Assembly (NCBI GenBank): GCA_045541535.1
Contig: JAZQJG010000031.1
Coordinates: 1-61,314 of the forward strand
Source: Firm-08 sp045541535
GTDB taxonomy: Bacteria > Bacillota > Clostridia > Oscillospirales > QAKW01
Direction of reading: 5' to 3'
DNA length: 61,314 bases
Below the pieces are notes generated by a model that was not told the DNA's origin, did not search any database, and saw nothing but the letters and a program-made list of their open reading frames with translations. Below are positions 50,168-59,400 of this stretch, piece by piece (positions within the stretch are counted from its first letter, which is position 1; each line of letters begins with the position of its first letter). The position numbers and the translations under genes were made by a program.

Positions 50168-51195
50168 TGGGCCACACCTCCCTTAACATCTTCTTCGTCG
50201 TAGATCTCGCCCACCAACTCTTCCAATATGTCCTCAATGGTGATGATGCCAACGGTTGCACCCTTGGTATCAAGCACTACAGCCAGATGGACTCTGTGAC
50301 GACTCATACTTTCCAGCAACTCATCCACCGGCTTGCCCTGCTGTACGAAGTGAGGGGCGGAGATCAATGCTTGCAGATCCGGCTTGCCGTTTTTGAGATA
50401 GGCACGCAGATAATTGCGGATATGTACGATACCCACCACCTTGCCCTCGGTGTCGGTGACCGGCAAGCGGGTAAAGGAGGTGTTGCGGATGGCTTCCAAA
50501 ATTTCTTCGGGTGTCATCCCGTTGTGAATGGTGGTTACGTCCTTCCAGGGGGTAAACACTTCGTGTACCTTGGAATCGGAAAACTCCAGCGCCGATTGGA
50601 TCAGATCGCCGGTATCTTCGTCTAGTTCGCCCTCCTGCACAACCGTTTCAATGATGTCGTGCAGTTCTTCTTCCGTTACGGTGGGCTGAACGGACGCTTT
50701 TTTAAGAAAAGGTTTACTCAGCAGGTCTCCCAACAGTGTAAACAGAAAGCTTACGGGGGTCAACACCTTCATAAGAAAAATCAAAGATCCTGCTATGTTT
50801 TTGGCAAAGGCTTCATTACAATCCTTGGCAAAGCACTTGGGGACCATTTCCGAAAACAGAAACACCACTACGGTGGTCAGTAGCGTAGAAACCGTCTGAA
50901 TCCAACCGGGTAGGTCGGTGTGCTGCTGCAGCAGTTGATAGGTCATGGTGGTGGCGATGGCTGAACAACCGATGTGGGCAATGTTGTTGCCGATCAACAG
51001 GGTGGTCAGCGCTTTGTTAAAGTTGTCCAGAATATACTGAACGCGTTTTGCCTTTTTGTCGCCGTCATCGGCCTGACCGGCAATGCGGATCTTGTTTACC
51101 GAGGCCAGAGAAATCTCGGCGCCGGCAAAATAGCCGCCGGCTAAAATCAAAAGACAAAATAAAATGATGCTCGTCGTACTTCGGGCGGGGTCCAT
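50164..51195 (-). CDS. CNNM-CBS transporter lacking the CorC domain, copy 3
   Basis: 343 residues. CNNM domain (FAGAEISLASVNKIRIAG; LIGNNIAHIG) and CBS pair ending VLDTKGATVGIITIEDILEE, then stops about 14 residues later, with no CorC_HlyC domain. I choose ATG 51195; GGAG lies 12 bases upstream, somewhat far. The in-frame TTG at 51207 sits on top of that site. First gene of a two-gene operon with copy 2. Confidence 0.9.
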   Translation of the reverse strand: MDPARSTTSIILFCLLILAGGYFAGAEISLASVNKIRIAGQADDGDKKAKRVQYILDNFNKALTTLLIGNNIAHIGCSAIATTMTYQLLQQHTDLPGWIQTVSTLLTTVVVFLFSEMVPKCFAKDCNEAFAKNIAGSLIFLMKVLTPVSFLFTLLGDLLSKPFLKKASVQPTVTEEELHDIIETVVQEGELDEDTGDLIQSALEFSDSKVHEVFTPWKDVTTIHNGMTPEEILEAIRNTSFTRLPVTDTEGKVVGIVHIRNYLRAYLKNGKPDLQALISAPHFVQQGKPVDELLESMSRHRVHLAVVLDTKGATVGIITIEDILEELVGEIYDEEDVKGGVAQ

Positions 51196-51232
51196 GGAGG
51201 GAACCAACTCCTTTTTTGCTGTAATAAATTAT

Positions 51233-51261
51233 ATTATATAATAAATAATTGCAATATGCAA
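51233..51261 (-). promoter_or_regulatory. Promoter of the CNNM copy 3-copy 2 operon
   Basis: Minus-strand TTGCAT (51256-51261), 17 bases, TATAAT (51233-51238), in the AT-rich gap after maf. Its leader is only about 30 bases, with no peptide ORF. Confidence 0.72.
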
Positions 51262-51264
51262 GAA

Positions 51265-51840
51265 CTATCTTGTTTTAATATATTTTGTCGTAAACTCTTT
51301 AATGGCGCGGTCCAGCCTTGCCACCGGCAGACCCACTACGTTAAAGTAGTCGCCGTAGATTTTTTCCACCAAAAGCATTCCCTTTTGCTGAATGCCGTAG
51401 GCGCCTGCCTTGTCATAGGGCTCGGGCGTGGAAACGTATTGCTCGATCTCTTGTTCACTTAAGGGGAAAAAGGTAACTTCCGTAACCTCGCTGAAGGAAT
51501 AATGATATTCACCATAGCAAAGAGCGCAGCCGGTGATGACCTTGTGGGTACGGCCGGACAGGGTACGAAGCATTGTGCGGGCGTGTTCCTTGTCGCGAGG
51601 CTTGCCCATCATTTCGCCGTCAATAAATACGCCGGTGTCGGCTCCAATGACCAGAGCGTCGGGATGCCGGTTTGCTATATCTGCCGCCTTTAATCGGGCC
51701 AGATAAGCCGGGGCGTCTTCGGCCGCCAGTGTGGGCGGCACAATCTCCTCCACGTCACTGGGGAGGATGGTAAAATCGGTTGTGATGTTTTTCAGCAGTT
51801 CTTGTCGGCGGGGAGAGGCGGATGCTAAAATATAGTCCAT
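51265..51840 (-). CDS. maf: Maf-family nucleotide pyrophosphatase
   Basis: 191 residues. House-cleaning pyrophosphatase acting on non-canonical dTTP/UTP-type nucleotides: ASASPRRQELL opening, ADTGVFIDGEMMGKP with the catalytic Asp, and the C-terminal YDKAGAYGIQQKG and NVVGLPV. AAAGGAG precedes the ATG. Members with the QQKG type are usually dTTP/UTP pyrophosphatases. Confidence 0.94.
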   Translation of the reverse strand: MDYILASASPRRQELLKNITTDFTILPSDVEEIVPPTLAAEDAPAYLARLKAADIANRHPDALVIGADTGVFIDGEMMGKPRDKEHARTMLRTLSGRTHKVITGCALCYGEYHYSFSEVTEVTFFPLSEQEIEQYVSTPEPYDKAGAYGIQQKGMLLVEKIYGDYFNVVGLPVARLDRAIKEFTTKYIKTR

Positions 51841-51905
51841 AGGCTTTCTCCTTTTCTAAACTCTGTAATAATATATAAGATTTCCTCCGGATTGTCAAGG
51901 CGGGC

Positions 51906-51934
51906 TTGTAATCGGCGGGAGAGTATGCTACAAT
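51906..51934 (+). promoter_or_regulatory. Promoter of the SLH deacetylase
   Basis: TTGTAA (51906-51911), 17 bases, TACAAT (51929-51934), with TG two bases upstream of the -10. Confidence 0.72.
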
Positions 51935-51962
51935 AACTTTGTTGATATTACAGAGAGGAAGA

Positions 51963-53672
51963 ATGATTTTGAGAACACGGAGTATACGAATTTTGTGCTT
52001 GCTGTTGACGGTGCTACTGTTGCTGTCGGTGCCACATACGGCCTTTGCCCTCAAGGGGTTCAAAGACGTAAAGAGCTCCGCCTGGTATAAGCCGGCGGTG
52101 GACTTTGCATATGATTATAATTATATGAAGGGCGTCAGCAGTACGCTCTTCGAGCCAAACGTTACCGTCAATCGGGCGATGCTGGCCAGCGTGTTGTATC
52201 GGATCAGCGGTAGCAGAGCAGTATACTCCTCCTCTTCTTTTACCGATAATAAAAAAGGGGAGTGGTATTTCAATGGGGTTGAATACTGCTACCGTAATGA
52301 AATCGTATTCGGCTATGGCAACGGCCGTTTCGGACCGGAGCATCCGCTGTTGCGAGAGGATATGATGGCGATGCTTTTCCGCTTTGCTGTCAAACTGCGC
52401 TACAGCACCACCACCGTTTCCTCCGAGCCGCTTAAATCTTACGTTGACCGTGGTAAGGTGAGCGCTCACGCCGTTAAGGCCATCAATTGGGGGTTGGCCA
52501 ACAGTTTGATCTCCGGTGTCAGTTATACCGAGATCTCTCCCCGTACTGCCGCCACCCGTGCGCAACTGGCGCAGGTGCTGATGAACTTTGCCGAGCATAT
52601 TCAAGGTGCCGACGTTTCCAATTACCGTAAAAATGCAAGCAATCCCTACGGTATGGCGGTATTGAGTATGCGGTATTATCAGGACGAGATCTCCTTTCAT
52701 CTGACGGGACTTGATCAGGTGGGCGCCGTGGATTTGCGGGTACAGTATTTATTGGATGGCAAATTGTATGCGGAAGAAACCGTTTCTCTGCCTGCCTATA
52801 AACGGGATTATTTTTACAAGGGTGACGCCGCCTGTTTTTCTCACAGCGGGGACATCAATATGGGACGAAAGATGTCTGCCACGGTTCTGATCAACGTTGT
52901 GGAAGAGGAGCGCACCGTCTTTACGATGAAGGCGCGCATCGGTAAATTGAAGCAAAAGGCGTCGGACAATACGCCGCTGTACTTTAAAGGGGAGCAAACG
53001 TTGGATTGCCGTATTTTGCTATATCACGAGTTTTATGAAACGGCGCCGGCAGAAAGCAAATATTCCGTGGCTTCCACACCGAAACGGTTTGAGGAAAACA
53101 TTCAACAGATCCTTGCCGCCGGCTATAAGATCATACCGCTGAACGCTTTACTGGAATATCAGAGTGGGGAGCGTGCATTGCCGAAGAAAAGTGTGATCCT
53201 CACCTTTGATGACGGGTACGTCAGCAACTATACGATGATTTATCCCTTGTTGCAAAAGTATAATATACATGCAACCATTTTTATGTCCGTGGCTTCGGTG
53301 GATATGCCCAATAAGATGAGCTGGGATCAACTGCGAGAAATGGATCAAAGCGGGTTGGTGGAGATACAATCCCACTCCTGGGATCACGACGATCACACAG
53401 CAATGAGCGAGAGCAGACTGCGCAATCAGGTATTTGATTCTTTCTCCCATCTGGAGTATGAGCTGGGGGAGCGCTCGGCACGATTATTTGCTTATCCCTA
53501 TGGTAAAAATAATGCACAGACCCGTGCCATTGTCAAGGAATACGATGTGCAAATGCAGGTCACTACGGCCTGGAAGGCACTGGATATGAATGCTTTGCAG
53601 TTGGATCAACTGCCTCGTCTGACCATTTCCTATGATTCAAATATCGCCGAGATACTGAAAGTCGGCAAATAA
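51963..53672 (+). CDS. SLH-domain polysaccharide deacetylase
   Basis: 569 residues, exported. Signal peptide (about 1-30, ending TAFA), three SLH repeats (about 31-215: FKDVKSSAWYKPAVDFAY, FTDNKKGEWY, YVDRGKVSAHAVKAINWG), a beta-rich linker domain (about 225-345) and a C-terminal NodB deacetylase (about 350-569). The deacetylase motifs are LTFDDGYVSN and QSHSWDHDDH, with metal ligands Asp and the His pair. It likely de-N-acetylates peptidoglycan or wall polysaccharide at the cell surface. The ATG at 51963 has GAGAGG 5 bases upstream. Confidence 0.93.
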   Translation: MILRTRSIRILCLLLTVLLLLSVPHTAFALKGFKDVKSSAWYKPAVDFAYDYNYMKGVSSTLFEPNVTVNRAMLASVLYRISGSRAVYSSSSFTDNKKGEWYFNGVEYCYRNEIVFGYGNGRFGPEHPLLREDMMAMLFRFAVKLRYSTTTVSSEPLKSYVDRGKVSAHAVKAINWGLANSLISGVSYTEISPRTAATRAQLAQVLMNFAEHIQGADVSNYRKNASNPYGMAVLSMRYYQDEISFHLTGLDQVGAVDLRVQYLLDGKLYAEETVSLPAYKRDYFYKGDAACFSHSGDINMGRKMSATVLINVVEEERTVFTMKARIGKLKQKASDNTPLYFKGEQTLDCRILLYHEFYETAPAESKYSVASTPKRFEENIQQILAAGYKIIPLNALLEYQSGERALPKKSVILTFDDGYVSNYTMIYPLLQKYNIHATIFMSVASVDMPNKMSWDQLREMDQSGLVEIQSHSWDHDDHTAMSESRLRNQVFDSFSHLEYELGERSARLFAYPYGKNNAQTRAIVKEYDVQMQVTTAWKALDMNALQLDQLPRLTISYDSNIAEILKVGK

Positions 53673-53697
53673 AAAAGGACCCTTGAGGTCCTTTTTT
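53671..53697. terminator. Bidirectional terminator, deacetylase and phosphodiesterase
   Basis: 11-bp stem AAAAAAGGACC/GGTCCTTTTTT with a 5-base loop. It overlaps both gene ends by one or two bases. Confidence 0.9.
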
Positions 53698-54226
53698 ATT
53701 TGGTTTTATAAATAGTTCCATCCATATCTTTCCAATAAAAGGTGCCGTTTTCCAGGATCATATAGCTGTGGGCACTGCCTTCCTTGGGGATGGAGAGGGA
53801 GCCGGGATTGAGACAAAGCGCACCGTCTACCGTTTCGCACCTTGGAATATGGGTGTGTCCTTGGAGATAAATGTCCCCGGCACGCAGATGTGCAACGTTT
53901 TCGTAAAGATGACCATGGGTGGCAAAGATGCGTTTTCCCTCAATCTCAAGCCAGGCATAATCGGCCAACACAGGGAATTCCAGCACCATTTGATCCACCT
54001 CTGCCTCACAGTTGCCCCGGACACAGAGCAGATCGTTTTTATGGGCGTTAAACATCTCAATTACTTTTTTGGGGGCATAGTCTTTGGGCAGATCGTTGCG
54101 GGGCCCGTGATAGAGCAGATCTCCCAAAAAAAGCAGTCGGTCTGCGCCCTCCTCGGCAAAGCGCCGCCACAGTTTTTCGGCATAATAGGCCGACCCGTGT
54201 AGGTCGGAAGCAATCATCCATTTCAT
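53696..54226 (-). CDS. YfcE-type metallophosphodiesterase
   Basis: 176-residue calcineurin-like phosphoesterase: SDLHG, FLGDLLYHG, VRGNCE, THGHLY and QGHTH provide the dinuclear site. Closest in layout to E. coli YfcE, a Mn-dependent phosphodiesterase with unclear natural substrate. ATG 54226 is chosen for AAAGGAAAA upstream; the longer reading frame to 54274 has no site. Confidence 0.92.
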   Translation of the reverse strand: MKWMIASDLHGSAYYAEKLWRRFAEEGADRLLFLGDLLYHGPRNDLPKDYAPKKVIEMFNAHKNDLLCVRGNCEAEVDQMVLEFPVLADYAWLEIEGKRIFATHGHLYENVAHLRAGDIYLQGHTHIPRCETVDGALCLNPGSLSIPKEGSAHSYMILENGTFYWKDMDGTIYKTK

Positions 54227-54246
54227 ACGTATTTTCCTTTCATTTG

Positions 54247-54654
54247 TTATTTTTCTTTGGCGCAATTGGCGCATGGGGTGTAATCCTCTTCGGCTATTTG
54301 CGCTCGGGTGCGCTGTATGGCGTTTTTCCCGGCACAGGATGCACGCAGATGGTATTTTGTGCCGGAGGGGGTGACGTATACCGGCGCCTCCTCCGGTTTA
54401 AAGACTCTGGTAAAATGCCGTTGGGGCTGATAAAAGGCAATGACGGTAAAAATGACAAACAGTAAGGGTAGACACCATTTCCACCAACGTCGCTGTAATC
54501 GCAATAAACGGTACAGGCTGTCCAACAGGCATATACCCGTGACGGAGAGCAGTAAACCGAGGAGCGGCCGTTTTCCCCATAGCAGTACGACACCTGTGAA
54601 AATACAGGCAATCGCCACCGTATGTTTGATGATTTTAAAAAGTCTTTTCTTCAT
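54247..54654 (-). CDS. Small membrane protein with C-terminal CxxC motif
   Basis: 135 residues. Two or three N-terminal helices (about 10-30, 31-48, 58-76), then a short soluble domain YVTPSGTKYHLRASCAGK with a closing TPCANCA. This Cys...CxxC pattern recurs at the ends of secreted nucleases and ComEC-like proteins and probably binds a metal. Function unknown. Overlaps the pnuC stop by four bases (ATGA), so co-translated with pnuC. Confidence 0.75.
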   Translation of the reverse strand: MKKRLFKIIKHTVAIACIFTGVVLLWGKRPLLGLLLSVTGICLLDSLYRLLRLQRRWWKWCLPLLFVIFTVIAFYQPQRHFTRVFKPEEAPVYVTPSGTKYHLRASCAGKNAIQRTRAQIAEEDYTPCANCAKEK

Positions 54655-55340
54655 TTGCTACACTTCCTCTGGCGTCGTTGCATCCGTCGCCAGTTAATAA
54701 ATCCATAACCGTCATTGATGAGAAAGATCAAAAAGCAGACGACCATCGGATAAAATTCGGGGGTTTCCAGTCCGGCGCACACCCACAATATGATCAGCAC
54801 CACGTCGTTGGCTGCATAGGCCAGCGCATAATACGGACTGCGGAACAGGGTAAGATATGAGGCAGAAAAACTGGTGGCAATGGAAACGGTGCTCCAAAAT
54901 AGATTGGGAGTATGCAGGGCTCTTAATAAAAAGTAAAAAACGAAGGTCACGAGGGTGGTAAGGATCACCAGCCACAGCTTAACCGACGTGCCCAAGGAGC
55001 TGACCTTTACTTCAGCCTTACCCTTTTGGGCAGGATTTCTGATCCAGGCCACCACCGCCGCCACGGCAATGGGAGCGGTCATACCCAGATAGGTGATCAT
55101 TTCGCCGTAGTAACGGTTCTGCAGGGAGATCCACGCGTATACAAGGGCAAACAGTACGGTCAGGATTTGCCCCAGCGGATGCCCTTTGGATACAAAGATC
55201 AGGGCAGTGGCGCCGATCAGTAGGGTACAAAGCACAGCAATATCAATGCTTTTCGACACCAGACAGGTGACGAGAATGGTGAGTAAAGAGCCCAACCACA
55301 GGCACCATTCAAATTTTGAGAGTTCTTTAAACGGATTCAT
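54651..55340 (-). CDS. pnuC: PnuC-family vitamin transporter
   Basis: 229-residue PnuC/SWEET-like facilitator with about seven helices. Clear family parts are the YYGEMITYLGMTAPIAVAA segment and the C-terminal FLIFLINDGYGFINWRRMQ. PnuC imports nicotinamide riboside; close relatives import thiamine (PnuT) or riboflavin (PnuX). The substrate here is not certain because the leader RNA is not a riboswitch I recognise. GGAAAGG is the ribosome site. Confidence 0.88.
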   Translation of the reverse strand: MNPFKELSKFEWCLWLGSLLTILVTCLVSKSIDIAVLCTLLIGATALIFVSKGHPLGQILTVLFALVYAWISLQNRYYGEMITYLGMTAPIAVAAVVAWIRNPAQKGKAEVKVSSLGTSVKLWLVILTTLVTFVFYFLLRALHTPNLFWSTVSIATSFSASYLTLFRSPYYALAYAANDVVLIILWVCAGLETPEFYPMVVCFLIFLINDGYGFINWRRMQRRQRKCSK

Positions 55341-55450
55341 GTTTTTTTGACGTTCCTTTCCAAAGAAAACGGCATCCGCTTACACATCTTCAAAGACCTA
55401 ACGATGTGCAGGCGGATGCCGTTTTGCATCCACTACCCGGTGGCAGTTTC
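55341..55450 (-). promoter_or_regulatory. Structured 5' leader of pnuC, candidate riboswitch or attenuator
   Basis: About 110 transcribed bases. First a small CCAC/GTGG hairpin (near 55434-55447), then a long helix: 55412-55425 pairs with 55366-55379 (14 bp), an internal loop, and 55403-55408 pairs with 55383-55388 (6 bp). TTTTCTTT follows, then the ribosome site. The terminator-like end implies attenuation. It does not match the FMN, TPP or preQ1 consensus from memory. Confidence 0.55.
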
Positions 55451-55454
55451 GTAA

Positions 55455-55483
55455 ATCATACCACGGTCGTGCCGGATTGTCAA
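55455..55483 (-). promoter_or_regulatory. Promoter of pnuC
   Basis: Minus-strand TTGACA (55478-55483), 17 bases, TATGAT (55455-55460), just downstream of the araC-like stop. Confidence 0.85.
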
Positions 55484-55490
55484 GTCTGGA

Positions 55491-56288
55491 TTATTTGATT
55501 TTATCTTCGTTTGGCAATACACCGAAATGCTTTTGATACACCTTGGCAAAGTAGGGGTAGGAGGAAAAACCGCAGGCTTCCGCCGCTTCCGCCACCGAGG
55601 AGCCCTTTCGCAGCAACCGTCGTGCGGCGTCACATCGGGTCGCCTGCCAATAATGGGCAGGGGTGGTACCGGTTACGTTTTTGAATATATGGCAAAGATG
55701 GTGGCGGCTGACGTTGACCGCCGCAGCGATGTTTTCAATGGTCAGTTTTTCTGCATAGTGGGTCTCAATATAGGCCATCGCGCGACGTATGGTGGTATTA
55801 AAGGTATGATCATCGCCTGCTTGCTGTGTTCCGCCCAAGGCGGCCAGATGAGCATACAACTGCAAAATCAATCCCAATACACGTTCTTCATAAAAGGGCG
55901 TCGGCGGCTTTTGATGGTAAACCTGCCACGCTTCTTCGTAAAGACGCTTGCAGTCGGCATCGGTGGTCATAAAGGGTAGATCGGCGCGGAAAAAATCTTT
56001 GGATGGGAAGATATCGTCGGGCAGAATCAGACAGTGGTATTTTCCACCGACATCACCCATTTGAAAAGAGTGAAGATGGGTGGAATGGATCACGTACATT
56101 TCCCCCGGTTTACCTTGGAAAGTGCGCTCATTGTTTTTGATTTGTACCTCGCCCTCGTACACCATAATGATCTCCACCGCTTTGTGCCAATGGAGATAAT
56201 AAATATCGTGTGCGGGGCGGTTGTCCGGTTTAAATACAATGGGAAGCTTTATTTGCTTGTCCCGGTCTTGCCAATATTGATAACGCAT
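55491..56288 (-). CDS. AraC-family transcription regulator
   Basis: 265 residues. N-terminal cupin sensor (about 20-95: HWHKAVEIIMVYEGEVQI, GEMYVIHSTHLHSF) and C-terminal double helix-turn-helix (about 165-258: LTIENIAAAVNVSRHHLCHIF and SVAEAAEACGFSSYPYFAKVY). The cupin suggests a sugar ligand. Divergent from the giant GH3 gene, which it probably controls. GGGGTTTTT before the ATG is a poor ribosome site; the start is chosen by length and family alignment. Confidence 0.9.
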   Translation of the reverse strand: MRYQYWQDRDKQIKLPIVFKPDNRPAHDIYYLHWHKAVEIIMVYEGEVQIKNNERTFQGKPGEMYVIHSTHLHSFQMGDVGGKYHCLILPDDIFPSKDFFRADLPFMTTDADCKRLYEEAWQVYHQKPPTPFYEERVLGLILQLYAHLAALGGTQQAGDDHTFNTTIRRAMAYIETHYAEKLTIENIAAAVNVSRHHLCHIFKNVTGTTPAHYWQATRCDAARRLLRKGSSVAEAAEACGFSSYPYFAKVYQKHFGVLPNEDKIK

Positions 56289-56336
56289 AAAAACCCCTTA
56301 TCGCAATATAGTGTTCAAATATCACAATATATTTCC

Positions 56337-56365
56337 TTGAAAAACCTTTCATATAACATTATACT
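56337..56365 (+). promoter_or_regulatory. Promoter of the GH3 gene
   Basis: TTGAAA (56337-56342), 17 bases, TATACT (56360-56365). Upstream, 56300-56334 contains AT-rich half-repeats (TCGCAATATA, ATCACAATATA) that could be AraC-type sites. Confidence 0.8.
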
Positions 56366-56408
56366 GATATTAGAGGGAAAAATCAACCCATTAAAAGGAG
56401 GATTTTCT

Positions 56409-59400
56409 ATGAAGACTGTGCGCAAGATATTGGCGATGCTGCTGATACTGGTTTTCGTGCTGGGAATGATCCCCGCCTTTACCGTTTCGGCCAAGCCACC
56501 CCAAGAGAATTTTAACCTTGCTCGCACTGCTGTGGGTGAGGGTATCGTGCTATTGAAAAACGAGGGCGCTTTGCCCTTAAAGAGTAACCAAACCGTAGCC
56601 CTGTTCGGCGGTGGTCAGGTGTTCACCGGCTCCACCGAAAACGGCTATCAGATCGGCGGTGGCGGCAGCGGCAGAGTATATTATGACGATCGCACCGTGG
56701 CAGGCCCTGCAGATGCCCTGCTTGCGGCCGCCGATGCGGGCAAGATCAACGTTTATAAACCGCTGACAGAGGCCTATCAGGCAGACGTTACCTACGTGCC
56801 CGATGCCAATATGTATACTGCGGCCGCCGCGGCAGCAGATACCGCTATTATGTTTGTCAATCGCTATTCTTTGGAAACCCAGGACCTTACCAAGGCGGAC
56901 TGGTATCTTTCCGATGCGGAAGAAGCGATGATGAAGACCCTTTCCGAAAAATTTGAAAAGGTCATCGTTGTGCTCAACACCCCCACCGCCATGAGCACCG
57001 ATTGGTCGCTGGAGAGCAATCCCTACGGTATTGACATTGAGGGCCTGCTCACCATCTATATGGGCGGTGAAATGGGCGCTTACGGTCTGTGTGACATTTT
57101 GCTGGGTGATGTCAATCCCTCCGGTAAAGTGACCCACACCTATGCCGCCGACATCGACGATTACGCTTCCACCGAAACCTTTGTGGAGAGCAACAATTAC
57201 GTGCGCTATACCGATGATATTTACATTGGTTACCGCTATTTTGAAACCTTTGCCAAAGACAAGGTGATCTATCCCTTCGGCTTTGGTTTGTCTTATACCA
57301 ACTTTGCCATCACTCCCGGTATCGTCACCAACGACGGCACCACCATCACCGTCCCCGTAACGGTTAAGAACACGGGGGCCGTGGCCGGTAAAGAGGTTGT
57401 GCAGGTGTACTATTCCGCACCCCAGGCAGGGGAGGGCTCGGCCAAACTTTCCAAGGCCGCTACCAACCTCATTGCCTTTGAAAAAACCGAACTGTTGGCT
57501 CCCGGCGCCACACAGGAGCTGACCCTCTCTTTCAAAATTGAAGATATGGCTTCCTTTGATGATACCGGCATTTCCGGTCATAAGGGTAGTTTTGTACTGG
57601 AGGCCGGTACCTACGACGTAATGGTAGGTAACAACGTGCGCTCCGCCACCAAGGCAGGTGAATATGAACTTGCCGCTCTGAAAGTCACTTCCACTCCCGC
57701 CACTGATCTGGTCTCCACCGTGGATCAACGGTTGCTTGCCGACGGCAGTTACGAGGTCTTTTATGATTTTGCCACCGCCACCAGCCCCTTTGTGGCAAGT
57801 GATGCGGTAACGATCATTGAGGCGGAAACTGCCACCCGTGACGGTCTTAAAACCGAAAAGTTTAACGAAACCTCCGGCTTCTTCTATGATGGCGCCGCTT
57901 GGGTCTCCATTCCTGCCGGCACCATTCTGGGCGGCCACGATAGTGGTGCGGGTAACAGCTCCACTTTTGCCTTAAACGTGGAGGCCGCCGGCACCTATAC
58001 CATCGGCTTCATTATGGGCAACGGCGATAGTGCCACCACCGCCGACCTGACTGATCTGTTGTCCATTTCCTATTCCGCCGACGGTGAGCAGTGGACCACC
58101 GCTCCTGTGAACGTGGACTGTAAACATACCCGTAACGCAGGCACCGGTGCCGCTTGGTGGAATTTCTATTATTCTCAGGCGGACTTTGATGGTAACGCCT
58201 ATCAGGTAACCCTGCCCGAGGGTAAGGCCTATCTTCGTTTTACCACACTTGCGGCGGCCTATCCCACCGGCGCCATCAATATGGATAAATTTGTGTTGAT
58301 CCCCGAAGGCAAGACCTTTACCGAAAATGATGCGTTGGTACATTACGGTGTGGAAAAAGCTACTACCCCCGTGATCGCCGCCGATGCCCTCACCTGGATC
58401 GAAGGTGAGAGTGGCGTGCTGGCAGGCAATTGCAAGACCGAGAACTTTACCTCCACCCAAGGCTTCCTGTACGATGGCAGTAAATGGCTGTCCATCGGTG
58501 CGGGCACCGTGGTGGGTAACTTTGATAAGGCCATCGGTAACGGTGTAACCTACACCGTGAACGTGGAGAAAGCCGGCACCTACACTCTGGGCTTTGTGCA
58601 GGGAAACGGTGGCGGTTTGGCAAAGGGCGATTTGAAGGATATTTTGTCCATCTCCGTTTCCGCCGACGGTTCTTCTTGGACCACTGCTCCCAATAACATA
58701 GACTGTAAGCACACCCGCGAGGTAGGCACGGGGCAAAAATACTGGAATATGTACTATTCCAACGTTGACCTGGACGGTAATCCTTATACCGTCACCCTGC
58801 CCAAGGGCACTGTGAAAATCAAATTGGCCAACCTGTTGGCTTCCACCGAGGGCGGTTGCATCAATTTGGATAAGATCGTCTTTATTCCTGATGGTATGAC
58901 CTGTACCACCGATGCGGCCATCGGTCACTACGGTGTGCTCGGTTTGGATCAGGAAAACTTTGTAGGCATCACCTATGCCGACGTGGTTGCAGGAGAGGCC
59001 ACCAAGGAAGCATTTTTGGCCCAGTTGTCCTATAACCAACTTATTGACCTGACCTACGGTCACGCCACCGGTGTTAAGTATTCCACCGGTTCGTTAGGTT
59101 TTAGCTCCAATGCCACCGCCGAAAAATACGGTGTATTCTCCGCCGACACCGCCGACGGTCCTGCGGGTATCCGTAGTGGTGTGTTTACCGGTACCTATTG
59201 GCCTTGCTCCACCTTGCAGGCCTGCACTTGGAATAAGGAACTGGTGAATGAGATCGGTAAAAAAGTGGGCGAGGAAGCCATTGCCTCTCTTGCCGACATC
59301 TGGTTGGCTCCCGGTATGAATCTCCACCGCTCTCCCTTGTGCGGCAGAAACTTTGAATATTATTCCGAGGATCCCGTGCTCACCGGCCGCATCGCCATCG

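Noticed and set aside
56577..59063. Minus-strand frames of 453 and 363 codons in the GH3 region
   Set aside because: The plus-strand frame is continuous from 56409 to the end with signal peptide and GH3 motifs; the minus frames are Gly-rich shadows.
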